A DNA stretch of 64,000 bases, taken from the NCBI GenBank assembly GCA_964492845.1, contig CAZBMZ010000032.1:1-64000 (forward strand), read 5' to 3'. Shown piece after piece: positions 1 through 8,542 of this stretch (position 1 is its first letter; the number at the start of each line of letters is the position of its first letter). The stretch is from JADJPF01 sp964492845 (GTDB lineage Bacteria; Acidobacteriota; Blastocatellia; Chloracidobacteriales; JADJPF01). The notes beneath the pieces were generated by a model. The model saw only the letters and a list, made by a program, of their open reading frames with translations. It was not told the DNA's origin and ran no database searches. The translations under genes were made by a program, and so were the position numbers.

Positions 1-52
1 AATCGTGTTCCTTTACCTTCTTGATTTTATTTACAGAAATCTATTGACAGCC
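1..52 (+). mobile_element. Right end of an IS256-type element (3' tail of transposase plus terminal repeat)
   Basis: The first 24 bases read as the last seven codons and the stop of a transposase ending R-V-P-L-P-S, nearly the same tail as the IS256-family transposase that ends at 2596. Bases 25-52 resemble the right terminal repeat of that element (TATTTACA...TTGACA) but with several differences, so this is a related, diverged copy in the same orientation. The rest lies outside the window. It abuts and interrupts the IS630 transposase that follows. Confidence 0.7.
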
Positions 53-772
53 CCTTTGTTCTTTGAGGATGAACTTGAGCTAATCTTTTCCCTGTCTTTG
101 CTTCAATTGCTGCCAAAAGTGCAGCCGAGCCATTTTTTTCATAGCTATAATGCTCTCTCATAACTTTCCCATTTTGCAAAGATAGTGGCTCAATCTTGTT
201 TCCTATCAAAAAACAAGGACGCTCATCAAAACATATTACTGGATAAAGTGGGTTGTATGGTTGTTGATATAACCATAATATTTGCTCCATTCTTGCTATA
301 AACTCTGCATTTATACACCCTATACACCAAGTCTTTTTCAAATGTGGTTTTAATTCGTTTTTTTTAGGATATTTCCCACTTGGGTATGCGATATTTTCTC
401 ACAATAGCCCAATTCTACTACTTTGTTTGCCAATAGCCTTAAATCCCACCTTGCATGTCCTGTTGGTGCTTGACTACACGCTAATGCTGTTATTTTTGCT
501 CTTTGTATTCCATCTATTTCTATTGGTCGGCCTGGTCTGGGCAAGTCTTCTAAAAACTTTAGCCCTTCTCTTTTGTACTTTTCTCTCCATTCTGCTACTG
601 TTACCCCTCTTACTCCTAGTGTTTGGGCTATTTCTTCCAGTGTTTTTCCTTTTTCCATTTCCAGTAGTCCTATCGCTCTTTTGTATACCCTTACTGGCTG
701 TTTTCCTTTATTTACTATCTCTTCTAATTTATCGTAATCTTCTTGTGTTAATTTGATGTGTTGTTTTTTCAT
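53..772 (-). pseudogene. IS630-family transposase, two frames joined by a -1 slippery site, C-terminus cut off
   Basis: The upstream frame (772 down to 350, 140 aa) is the helix-turn-helix part of an IS630/Tc1-like transposase. The second frame (from about 361 down to 53) carries the start of the DDE catalytic domain, with the typical stretch VICFDERPCFLIGN. The frames join at CTA AAA AAA ACG (bases 356-367, read on the minus strand). A -1 slip there reads on as N-E-L-K-P-H-L-K-K-T-W, which restores the family sequence. That is a classical A-AAA-AAA slippery heptamer, known for programmed frameshifting in insertion sequences. After residues R-T-K the gene runs into the IS256-type end at about base 52, so the remaining catalytic Asp/Glu residues are missing and the copy should be inactive. 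Confidence 0.8.
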
Positions 773-826
773 TCTTACATTTTTTCACATTTTTCTGAAA
801 AAATCTAAGTTTATTTAATTTACGCT

Positions 827-1117
827 GTACTAAGAGAAAATAGGTGTGAATTTGTCTTAGTGGCGAAAGATAGTTCACATCTTGAATTAGCACAGCTTAT
901 AGAGCAACATCAGAGTGATGGATTAATTGAGCAAGGAAGTTGGACATCTCAAGTTGGTAAAAAAACTAGACATTATGAATATAGGATTCTACATCATGTT
1001 GATTTAACCAAAAGTAAAAAGGTAAATCTAAACTACTTTGAAGTTTGGGAACGTGACTCTTCTAATTCTTTACTCTATCATAATAGTTGGGTTACTGACT
1101 TTAGAGTTACTAAAGAG
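827..1117 (+). pseudogene. Fragment of a DDE transposase (ISNCY/ISDol1-like)
   Basis: An open frame of roughly 95 codons without a convincing start runs from about 827. It contains FVLVAKDSSHLELAQLIE, a long basic/aromatic stretch, and ends W-V-T-D-F-R-V-T-K. This resembles the middle of large DDE transposases in which a W-x-T-D segment precedes the R-W-x-I-E-N catalytic Glu motif. That catalytic motif is missing because the IS256-family element begins at about 1118. On the left the fragment abuts the IS630 end near a TA at 828-829, consistent with the TA target preference of IS630. The family assignment is from memory and tentative. Confidence 0.5.
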
Positions 1118-1178
1118 AGGGTGTAAACTAAATTGTGTAAATGGCAAAGAAAAGAAAATAATGGGGATAAAAGGGAAA

Positions 1179-1312
1179 AGCTTTTCATCAAAGTGCAATT
1201 ATAAGCTAGCTCATTTTTTGTCAAGTTTTTCTAAAACGCTCGTAAATACTCGCTAAAAACTTGACAAAAAATATCGCTTCGCTTTCATATTTGCACTTAA
1301 GGATGAAAAGCT
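1179..1312 (+). repeat. Long imperfect inverted repeat in the IS256 leader
   Basis: A stretch of 134 bases folds on itself. AGCTTTTCATC at 1179 pairs with GATGAAAAGCT ending at 1312. AAGTGCAA pairs with TTGCACTT. The inner arm TTTTTTGTCAAGTTTTT pairs with AAAAACTTGACAAAAAA around a loop at about 1231-1253. It lies between the left terminal repeat and the transposase start. It could be a MITE inserted in the element or a structural control that limits transposase readthrough. Confidence 0.65.
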
Positions 1313-1378
1313 AGAAGAGAAAACCTATTACTGCCCAAAACTTTGAGCAGTAAATTAAGTACAAAAGGAGAAGAAAAA

Positions 1379-2596
1379 ATGCCAATTACACGAGAAATAC
1401 TAAACGAAATAATGAAAGATTATAGCAGTCCAGAAGACCTATTAGGAGAAAAAGGATTATTACATCAACTAACAAAAGCCTTGATAGAGAAAGCACTAGG
1501 AGCAGAGTTAACAGAACATTTAGGCTATGAAAAATACGAAGAAAAAGGAAGAAATAGTGGAAATAGTAGAAATGGAAGTAGTAAAAAGAAATTGATAGGA
1601 AAACAAGGAGAAATAGAAGTAGAAATACCCCGAGACAGAAATGCAGAATTTCAACCACAACTAATAAAGAAAAATCAAAAGCGATTTGATGGATTTGATG
1701 ATAAAGTAATTTCAATGTATTCTCGCGGGATGACAACACGTGAAATACAAGCACACTTAGAAGAAATATATGGAGTAGAAGTCAGTGCAGCCTTAATAAG
1801 TGAAGTAACAAACGCAGTAATAGAGGAAGTCCGAGCTTGGCAAACTAGACCCTTAGATGCAGTATATCCAATAGTTTACCTAGATGCTATACAAGTAAAA
1901 ATACGCACAGAAGGAAAAGTCAGTAATAAAGCGATATATTTAGCAATAGGGGTAAATTTGAAAGGATACAAAGAAGTATTAGGAATGTGGGCTAGTGAAA
2001 ATGAAGGGGCTAGATTTTGGTTGAGTGTAGTGACAGAGTTAAAAAATCGTGGAGTGAAAGATATATTTTTGGCTTGCATAGATGGCCTTAAAGGATTTCC
2101 AGAAGCTATAGAATCGGTGTTTCCAAAAACTCAGATACAACTTTGTGTAATTCACGTAATTCGTAATTCTTTGGCTTACGTATCCTATAAAGACCTTAAA
2201 AAGATTGTTGTAGATATGAAGCTTATTTATCAAGCAGTTACCGAAACTGACGCTGAAATTGCCCTAGAGCTTTTTGCTGATAAATGGCAATCCCGTTATC
2301 CTATGGCTGTCCAAGTCTGGAAAAGCAACTGGCGACATATTCGCACTTTTTTTGCTTTCCCTTTAGAAATTCGCAAAGCTATTTATACTACTAATGCTAT
2401 TGAGTCTGTTAATTTTTCTTTGCGTAAGATTTCTAAAAACCGAGCTTTGTTTCCCAATGATGAAAGTGTTTTTAAGCTTTTTTACTTAGCTATTAAAAAC
2501 ATTTCTAAGAAGTGGACTATGCCTATTCAAAACTGGATTGATACCATTAACCAGTTTTCTATTTTCTTTGAAGATCGTGTTCCCTTACCCTCTTGA
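1379..2596 (+). CDS. IS256-family (mutator-type) transposase
   Basis: This is a 405-aa DDE transposase that cuts and pastes or copies its element. The start at ATG 1379 is chosen because AAGGAG lies at 1365-1370; an upstream in-frame TTG at 1343 has no ribosome binding site. The N-terminus holds the family segment for DNA binding (LIEKALGAELTEHLGYE). The core has the first Asp in VYLDAIQ, the second in LACIDGLKGFPEAI with the Cys-His motif CVIHVIRN after it, and the C-terminal signature TTNAIESVNFSLRK with the catalytic Glu. Length is normal for the family and the frame is intact, so it may be active. Confidence 0.93.
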   Translation: MPITREILNEIMKDYSSPEDLLGEKGLLHQLTKALIEKALGAELTEHLGYEKYEEKGRNSGNSRNGSSKKKLIGKQGEIEVEIPRDRNAEFQPQLIKKNQKRFDGFDDKVISMYSRGMTTREIQAHLEEIYGVEVSAALISEVTNAVIEEVRAWQTRPLDAVYPIVYLDAIQVKIRTEGKVSNKAIYLAIGVNLKGYKEVLGMWASENEGARFWLSVVTELKNRGVKDIFLACIDGLKGFPEAIESVFPKTQIQLCVIHVIRNSLAYVSYKDLKKIVVDMKLIYQAVTETDAEIALELFADKWQSRYPMAVQVWKSNWRHIRTFFAFPLEIRKAIYTTNAIESVNFSLRKISKNRALFPNDESVFKLFYLAIKNISKKWTMPIQNWIDTINQFSIFFEDRVPLPS

Positions 2597-2627
2597 TTTT
2601 TATTTACACAATTTGTTTGACACCTCC

Positions 2628-3414
2628 TTTCTATGTAAGAAGTATTAATCCAACCACTACCTTGAGAAAGAGCAATTAGCTTTTCTACAGCCTCAAGACT
2701 ACCTTTGACAAACCTATGTTGGACTCCAACTACAAGTTTACCACTATATTGTTTGACTACTTGAGCAATCATTAGACCAGGCCACACTTTGAACTTTAGT
2801 CTTGATTGCCCATCTTGTTTTTCTTTATCTCTAAATGCTTGTAAACTTGCTCTTATATAAGAAACTAATCCATCTACACATATTAATATTTCTCCTGCCT
2901 TTGCACAGGCTCTAATTTTTCTCATCAATTCACTTATCAAGGCCATATCCCTATTTTTACTTATTACTCCTCCTAACCATAGCCTCGTTTGAACCATTAT
3001 CCCCATTGCCATCCACACTATTATTCCTTGTGGTTTCACTCTTATTTCGTCACATTGTACTTGTCCTATTTCTCTTGGCTTTTCTATCACCTCCTTATGA
3101 ACTTTTTCGCAGTGATTTCCCGCCTTGTTTTGCCAATTTCTTACTGTTCTTTCATCTAGCCCCATTGCCATAACTATTGCTTGTATTGGACATCCATTTC
3201 CTACTAATGTTATTACTGTTTCCACTAAGTCTATTTCCTGCTTTACTTTATGTATTCTGTAGTAAGCCGTCCCTTTGCTTTGTGCAAACGTTTTTTTACA
3301 TTCCTTGCACTTGTACCTTTTCTCTTTCTAACTATGTATTTTTATGTTCCCTTTTCCTACTTCCCCTCTAGCAATGCATTCCATATTCGGGCAAAATACT
3401 TCTGTTGAGTTCAT
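2628..3414 (-). pseudogene. IS1-like DDE transposase, broken by an amber codon and truncated by IS256
   Basis: From ATG 3414 the frame reads an N-terminal zinc-ribbon region (C-P-N-M-E-C ... Y-K-C-K-E-C) with an in-frame TAG at codon 29 (3328-3330). It continues through a helix-turn-helix (AIVMAMGLDERTVRNWQ) and a DDE core with VQCDEIRVK and LICVDGL. The reading ends at WINTSYIER, exactly where such proteins normally continue to their final catalytic region; there the IS256 right end begins. Both the stop and the truncation make it non-functional. Frame continuity across the TAG suggests the stop is a recent point change. Confidence 0.75.
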
Positions 3415-3626
3415 ACTGATAGTCCTTTCTTTTTTATCTCAATTTTGATTATCAGTATTTTTCTCTACTTTTTCAATCCTTACCCTTGGCCACGGTTAAT
3501 TGGAGTGCTACCCGTCAATTCTCTATTCCAATACTTCAATTATAAACTTCTTCCTCTTACAAGTTATCCATGTTTTAGCAAAATTTAGTTGACCTTTTTA
3601 CCATTGCCATTTACTTTTAAGAAAAT
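3415..3626. other. Non-coding remnant between the IS cluster and the devBCA locus
   Basis: No convincing gene is seen. A short inverted pair, ACTGATA at 3414 and TATCAGT near 3460, may be a terminal repeat or hairpin of the broken IS1-like element. Confidence 0.35.
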
Positions 3627-3655
3627 CAAACGTTTGTTTTAATCATCTGTTTGAA
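3627..3655. promoter_or_regulatory. Likely operator for the CecR-type TetR regulator
   Basis: An inverted repeat, TCAAAC at 3627-3632 and GTTTGA at 3650-3655, also contains CAAACGTTTG at its left side. It ends 8 bases before the start codon of the TetR-family gene. TetR regulators bind such palindromes over their own promoter, so autoregulation of the whole export operon is likely. This is inference; binding is not shown. Confidence 0.5.
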
Positions 3656-3663
3656 TTATAAAA

Positions 3664-4338
3664 ATGGCAAATAATTTATTAGAAAATCAAGAAGAATTAG
3701 GGACTAAGCATCGGCTACTAGCAGTTGCAGAAAGGCTTTTTGCTGAACGAGGGCTAGCAGCAACAAGTATTCGAGACTTGGCACGGGAAGCAGAAGTCAA
3801 CATTGCTGCGGTAAATTATTATTTTGGGAGCAAAGAAAATCTTTACCTAGAAACATTGCGCTATGCTTTTCAACAAACAGGCGTAAGTTCTCCAGAATTT
3901 GAAAAAATAGTTAAAAAAGCCGAAGCCATTAATACAAAAGAAGCGGCTGAAATAGCTATTACTAAATATATTGAAGAATTTCTTCTCTTGATTCTTTCCT
4001 CTGATCAAGCACGCCGGCATGCTTGTTTAATGAGTAGAGAAATCAGCGACCCTACACCAGCTTTGGACGTTATTGTTCAAGAATTTATTTTGCCCAAAAA
4101 TAGAGCTTTATCTAGATTAATTGCTCAAGTTCAACCTGCTTTAGCAAATTCTGACAAGCTTCCGCTTTATACTATTAGTATTGTTTCTCAATGTCTACAT
4201 TATCATTTTGCCCTACCAATTATCTTAAAAGTACTTAATCAAAAAGAAATGACTCCAGACTTAATTAGTCGTATTGCTAAACATATTGCTGAGTTTTCCC
4301 TAACAGCATTAAAAGGTGTAAATCAAATAGAGGTCTAA
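3664..4338 (+). CDS. TetR/AcrR-family repressor, CecR (DUF1956) type
   Basis: A transcriptional repressor of 224 aa. Residues about 15-62 form the TetR helix-turn-helix (LLAVAERLFAERGLAATSIR ... VNYYFGSKENL). The C-terminal half resembles the CecR/YbiH ligand domain, including the segment with SREISDPTPALDVIVQEFI and a later SIVSQCLHYHF helix. In enterobacteria CecR governs a HlyD-ABC export operon, which matches the genes behind this one. The stop codon lies 2 bases before the next ATG, so the four genes form one operon. Effector unknown. Confidence 0.85.
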   Translation: MANNLLENQEELGTKHRLLAVAERLFAERGLAATSIRDLAREAEVNIAAVNYYFGSKENLYLETLRYAFQQTGVSSPEFEKIVKKAEAINTKEAAEIAITKYIEEFLLLILSSDQARRHACLMSREISDPTPALDVIVQEFILPKNRALSRLIAQVQPALANSDKLPLYTISIVSQCLHYHFALPIILKVLNQKEMTPDLISRIAKHIAEFSLTALKGVNQIEV

Positions 4339-4340
4339 AT

Positions 4341-5462
4341 ATGTTACGTATTGCCTTACAAATGCTTATTGGTGATCGCGCTAAGTATATTACTTTGGTT
4401 AGTGGATTAGCTTTTGTTTCTTTATTATTTATTCAACAAGGGTCGGTTTTCTGTGGATTAATGCTTCGTACTGCTAAACCTATAGAAACCGTTGGGGCGC
4501 AAATTTGGGTAGCAGATCCTACACTACAATCTATAGATGAGTCTAAACCTTTATTAGACACAGATTTAACACGTGTGCGAAGTGTGCAAGGCGTAAAATG
4601 GGCAGTTCCTTTATTTTTAAGACAAACTCAAGTCAGATTAAAAACAGGTAAATTTCAAACTGTAAGACTTTTTGGTTTAGATAACGCTAGTTTAGCAGGT
4701 CGTCCTGGCAAAATGCTTGAAGGTGATACATCTGCGCTTAACTCCCCTGATTCTGTAATAATTGGAAAAGCGGAAGCAGAACGCTTAGGTAGCCCTAAAA
4801 TTGGTGATACTTTTGAAATTAATGACCGTCTTGCTCGTGTAGTTGGAATTGCGGACGTTCCAAGAGATTTTCTATCTAACCCTTATGTTTACACTACTTA
4901 TGACCGTGCATTACAATATTCACCTCGCCAGCGTAAACAACTTAATTTTATTTTAGTCCAAGCTCAAGACTCTTTAGACCCTAAAGAACTTGTGGAAACT
5001 ATTAAAAAATCTACAGGTCTGGCTGCTTATACTAAAGAAGATATGGAGTGGCTTACTATTGGCTACTATATGAAAAATACTGGCATTCCAATTAATATTG
5101 GGATTTCTTTAACCCTAGTTTTTCTTGTTGGAATGGCTATTGCAGGACAAACATTTTATGCTTTTGCCCTACAAAATGAGCGTTATTTTGGCGCGCTTAA
5201 AGCAATGGGAACTAGTAGTTTTACATTAGTTAAAATGATTTTACTTCAAAGTTTAACAGTAGGAATAATTGGCTATAGCATTGGTTCTGGAGCAGGCTGC
5301 CTTATTGGTTGGGTTAATCAAACTGGCCGACTAGCATTCTTTACCCCCTATCAACTACTGTTAATTAGTTTTATTATAACAATTCTAATCTGCATGGTAG
5401 CTAGTTTAATTAGCATTAAACGAGTCTTACAATTAGAACCTGCCGTAGTTTTTCGTAGCTAA
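4341..5462 (+). CDS. devC: DevC-like ABC transporter permease (FtsX fold)
   Basis: A membrane subunit of 373 aa of a MacB/DevBCA-type exporter, which uses ATP in the cytoplasm to drive periplasmic movement and export through an outer-membrane partner. There is one membrane segment near residues 15-35, a large periplasmic domain to about 250, then three membrane segments at about 252-275, 298-325 and 335-362, the usual MacB/DevC topology. It sits between its regulator and its ATPase with near-zero spacing. Substrate cannot be told from sequence; DevC relatives export glycolipids or lipophilic compounds. Confidence 0.85.
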   Translation: MLRIALQMLIGDRAKYITLVSGLAFVSLLFIQQGSVFCGLMLRTAKPIETVGAQIWVADPTLQSIDESKPLLDTDLTRVRSVQGVKWAVPLFLRQTQVRLKTGKFQTVRLFGLDNASLAGRPGKMLEGDTSALNSPDSVIIGKAEAERLGSPKIGDTFEINDRLARVVGIADVPRDFLSNPYVYTTYDRALQYSPRQRKQLNFILVQAQDSLDPKELVETIKKSTGLAAYTKEDMEWLTIGYYMKNTGIPINIGISLTLVFLVGMAIAGQTFYAFALQNERYFGALKAMGTSSFTLVKMILLQSLTVGIIGYSIGSGAGCLIGWVNQTGRLAFFTPYQLLLISFIITILICMVASLISIKRVLQLEPAVVFRS

Positions 5463-5465
5463 AAT

Positions 5466-6203
5466 ATGAAAATACAAGATAATCAACTAACAAACTATGA
5501 TATAGCAGTGTCTTTAACTAAAGTATCTAAAACTTTTGGTGTTGGAGACACTCAAGTTAAAGCATTAAAAACAGTGGATTTACAAGTTTCTTGTGGTGAA
5601 TTACTTTTACTAGTGGGCCCGTCTGGATGTGGTAAAACTACTTTATTAAGTGTGATGGCTGGAATACTGGATAATGATGATGGTGTAGTTGATGTTTTTG
5701 GTGTAAGAGTAGATAAATTAAGTCAGGCTCAAAAAACTAATTTTCGTCGTCAATATGTAGGTTTTATTTTTCAACAATTTAATTTAATACCAACTTTAAC
5801 AGCAGCAGAAAATGTTGCTATTCCTCTACTTATCGCTAAAACTCCTTATTCAAAAGCTGTAAAAAAAGGGCGGGAGTTTTTATCTTTAGTAGGGCTAGGC
5901 GAAAGAACAGAATTTTTTCCTACACAACTTTCAGGCGGACAACAACAACGTGTTGCTATTGCTCGTGCTTTAGTATCTGAACCTAGGCTTATTGTCTGTG
6001 ATGAACCTACTGCTAGTTTAGATGGAGATACAGGAAAATTAGTTATGGAGATGTTCCGACGTACCGCACTTAGCAAAGATCGAGCAATTATTGTTGTAAC
6101 ACATGATAACCGTATTTTTTCTTATGGCGACCGAATAGCAGAAATGTTAGATGGGCAAATCGTCAATGTTCATAATAACCATAATGATTTAGTACATCAA
6201 TAA
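5466..6203 (+). CDS. devA: DevA/LolD-like ABC transporter ATP-binding protein
   Basis: A 245-aa nucleotide-binding subunit for the DevC-like permease. Walker A is GPSGCGKTT (51-59), the Q-loop is near Q103, the signature LSGGQ is at 155-159, Walker B is LIVCDE (175-180) and the switch His is H213. All catalytic residues are present. It begins 3 bases after devC and precedes the HlyD-type adaptor gene, which completes the export complex. Confidence 0.92.
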   Translation: MKIQDNQLTNYDIAVSLTKVSKTFGVGDTQVKALKTVDLQVSCGELLLLVGPSGCGKTTLLSVMAGILDNDDGVVDVFGVRVDKLSQAQKTNFRRQYVGFIFQQFNLIPTLTAAENVAIPLLIAKTPYSKAVKKGREFLSLVGLGERTEFFPTQLSGGQQQRVAIARALVSEPRLIVCDEPTASLDGDTGKLVMEMFRRTALSKDRAIIVVTHDNRIFSYGDRIAEMLDGQIVNVHNNHNDLVHQ

Positions 6204-6231
6204 GATAGAGGGATTAGAAGGAATAATAAGT

Positions 6232-7299
6232 ATGAGAAAATATGCCAGTATTTTATTAGCACTAATTGGAATAAGTTTTGCAGTTTATTGGGTAAAAGTC
6301 TCTGCTCGTCCAACACCTATTGCCCAACCGCTTAATGAACCTGCACAAAACACTTATGATCAAACTATTGCTGGTGCAGGAATTATTGAAGCAGCAGGAC
6401 GTAATATTCAAATTAACCCTCCTATTGCTGGTCAAGTTACACAAATCTTTGTTAAAGAAAATGATTTGGTGAAAACAGGTGATAAACTCTTTTTGATAGA
6501 TGATCGGGAGCAACGCTCTAAAATTGTTAGTGCTGATGCTAATATTGCCCGTGCTGAAGCAACTTTAGCTACAGCACACGCTGATATTGCTACTCAAGAA
6601 GCAGCTAAACAAAGTGCTGATGCTAATATCTCTCAATTAAAAGCATTGCTAGAAGACAATGAACAAGTTTTAGCTAGTAATGAAAAACTTTATCAGACTG
6701 GTGTAATTGCCTTTTTAACTTATAATACTAGCTTAAAGGCTCGTGATGCTGCAAAAGCTCGTGTAAGTCAAGCTGAAGCACAATTTCAACAAGCAGATGC
6801 GTTGCTTAATAGTGCAACAGCTAGAATAAAAGAAGCAGAAGCCAATTTAAGTGTCTTAAAAGCGCAACGAGCAGAACTTTTAGTTAATTTAGAGAGATTA
6901 ACAGTTACTGCACCGCAAACTGGCCGAGTTCTACAGCTTAATATCCGTGTTGGAGAAATGATTACAGCTAATCCAATTCAAGCATCAATGTTGATTGGAG
7001 AGACAGATTTTTTACAAGTTCGAGTAGATATAGATGAGGTTAATGCTGTTAAATTTTCTTCTGGAAGCCAAGCAATTGCACATCTAAAAGGAGATTCAAA
7101 TAAAAAAATTCCTCTAGAGTTTATTAGAATAGACCCTTATATTTTGCCAAAGAAAAGCTTAACTGGTGATAATACTGAGCGTGTAGATATTCGTGTCTTG
7201 CAAGTAATTTATAGATTTTCACCTCCAACTTTTCCTGTTTATGTTGGTCAACAAGTAGATGTGTTTGTTGATGCAGCACCCAAAGTTGCAACCAAATAA
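6232..7299 (+). CDS. devB: HlyD/DevB-type membrane-fusion (adaptor) protein
   Basis: A periplasmic adaptor of 355 aa that links the DevC/DevA pump to an outer-membrane channel. It has an N-terminal membrane anchor (about 5-24), a lipoyl/biotinyl half-motif near residues 45-90, a long Ala/Gln/Glu-rich coiled-coil hairpin at about 98-220, the second lipoyl half (LTVTAPQTGRVLQLNIRVGE) and a beta-barrel tail. A ribosome site AGAAGG precedes the ATG. No TolC gene is adjacent, so the outer-membrane partner must be encoded elsewhere. Confidence 0.9.
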   Translation: MRKYASILLALIGISFAVYWVKVSARPTPIAQPLNEPAQNTYDQTIAGAGIIEAAGRNIQINPPIAGQVTQIFVKENDLVKTGDKLFLIDDREQRSKIVSADANIARAEATLATAHADIATQEAAKQSADANISQLKALLEDNEQVLASNEKLYQTGVIAFLTYNTSLKARDAAKARVSQAEAQFQQADALLNSATARIKEAEANLSVLKAQRAELLVNLERLTVTAPQTGRVLQLNIRVGEMITANPIQASMLIGETDFLQVRVDIDEVNAVKFSSGSQAIAHLKGDSNKKIPLEFIRIDPYILPKKSLTGDNTERVDIRVLQVIYRFSPPTFPVYVGQQVDVFVDAAPKVATK

Positions 7300-7327
7300 A
7301 AAAAGCCTAGTAATAACTAGGCTTTTT
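7298..7327. terminator. Bidirectional terminator between devB and the methyltransferase
   Basis: The stem AAAAAGCCTAG / CTAGGCTTTTT with a TAATAA loop carries A- and T-runs on both sides and lies between convergent genes, so it can stop transcription from both strands. Confidence 0.85.
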
Positions 7328-7348
7328 TAAGTTAATTATAAATTTTTT

Positions 7349-8407
7349 CTAAGCCTTTACAGCCATAATTACATGATCCATCCAAGAGCCATCAGGAATT
7401 TCTTTTACTTCTGCTTTAACAAAACCTGCATCATAGAGCCAAGACATAATTTGTGCTGCCGTGTAACTCTCTCCCATAGTCATATTTAAGCTAAATAGTG
7501 CTGGCAGCAAGGGTTGAGCGTCTTCATCATCTAAAAGCATTTCTTGAATTACAATTAAACCATTTGATGACATAGCTTTATAGGCTTTGCGTAACATTTT
7601 TTTACAAGTTGCTTCAGAAAAACCATGTAAAACACCAGAAATTAACATTACATCATATTCCTGGTCATAAGTATGAAAAGGAACTTGTGCTGGTTTAACG
7701 CTAACACGTTCTTTTAGACCGGAACGAGCAATAATTTCTTCAGCATAAGGAACTACTTCTGGATCATCTAAGACGGTAGCTTGTAAATTTGGATTACGTA
7801 AACAAAGAACTGCTGCATAAGTTCCGGGCCCGCCTCCAACATCGCATAAATGTTGACGACCGCTTAAGTCTAACATCTTAGCTAAAGCTTCTGCCTGACC
7901 ACTCATTGCAACATTATGAGAGCTAAGAATCCAGGCACGACTAGTTTCTTGGTCTGTTCGTTCTGTTGTTTGACTATCATTTCGCAGGCCAGTTTGAACC
8001 GTGCTAGCTAAAGTGCCAAATCTTTCCCATAGCGAGCCTAAATGCAGCAAAAAATGACCTTGGTAATGTGGTTTATATTCAACTAGATATTGTGATGCAG
8101 TAGGTGAATTACTAAAATATTTATCGCTTTTTTCTAACATCCCCATAGCAGCGCAAGCAGTTAAAAGCTTTTCTGTCCAACGGCGATTTAAGCCAAGTTT
8201 ACGTGCTAAATAATCACTTGTAGCAGGGTTATTTTCTAGCCTAGTAAAGACTCCAAGCTTAATTGCAGCTATGAGCGCGCCAGAAGCCCAAAACCCTGTA
8301 GCAATATCATAGATTTTTTTGATATCCGATTGTCTATCGTTATTGTTAGCTTCATTAGCTGATTTATTAGGTGTTTTAGTCTTGGTTTTTGATTGTGGTG
8401 AGTCCAT
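7349..8407 (-). CDS. SAM-dependent methyltransferase with an O-methyltransferase-type dimerisation domain
   Basis: A 352-aa protein. Residues about 30-110 form a winged-helix dimerisation domain (IAAIKLGVFTRLE, ARKLGLNRRWTEKLLTACA) of the kind found in plant-type and polyketide O-methyltransferases. The catalytic Rossmann domain carries the SAM motif DVGGGPG (189-195) and a later acidic strand VLDDPE. The O-methyltransferase catalytic His is not evident, so the substrate and even the acceptor atom are unclear. The first 25 residues are polar and low in complexity. Confidence 0.8.
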   Translation of the reverse strand: MDSPQSKTKTKTPNKSANEANNNDRQSDIKKIYDIATGFWASGALIAAIKLGVFTRLENNPATSDYLARKLGLNRRWTEKLLTACAAMGMLEKSDKYFSNSPTASQYLVEYKPHYQGHFLLHLGSLWERFGTLASTVQTGLRNDSQTTERTDQETSRAWILSSHNVAMSGQAEALAKMLDLSGRQHLCDVGGGPGTYAAVLCLRNPNLQATVLDDPEVVPYAEEIIARSGLKERVSVKPAQVPFHTYDQEYDVMLISGVLHGFSEATCKKMLRKAYKAMSSNGLIVIQEMLLDDEDAQPLLPALFSLNMTMGESYTAAQIMSWLYDAGFVKAEVKEIPDGSWMDHVIMAVKA

Positions 8408-8542
8408 AATTTAGCTAGTTTGTCCCCTTGTTTAAATAATTAAAAAATGATTAAAATTCTATCACGGTTTTTTACAGAAAATAAAAGAGTTAATAACAAA
8501 TAATATAGTTTATCAAAATAAATTGTTGAGAGTAGGTTATTT

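Larger units (their letters stand above)
1118..2626 (+). mobile_element. IS256-family insertion sequence
   Basis: The element of about 1.5 kb is bounded by imperfect inverted repeats. The left end (from 1118) reads GGTGT-n-AA-nn-AAATTGTGTAAAT and the right end (to 2626) is its reverse complement with a few changes. It contains one transposase gene. No matching 8-9 bp target duplication is visible: the left flank is AAAGAGAG and the right flank is TCCTTTCT. The two flanks also belong to different broken transposases, so recombination or deletion followed insertion. Confidence 0.75.

Noticed and set aside
427..756. Hydrophobic plus-strand frame in the IS630 region
   Set aside because: It is the antisense of the transposase frame and its Leu/Phe richness arises from the AT-rich complementary strand.
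1110..2640. Target-site duplication of the IS256 element
   Set aside because: Flanking 8-9 bp differ and the flanks come from different broken genes, so no duplication can be claimed.
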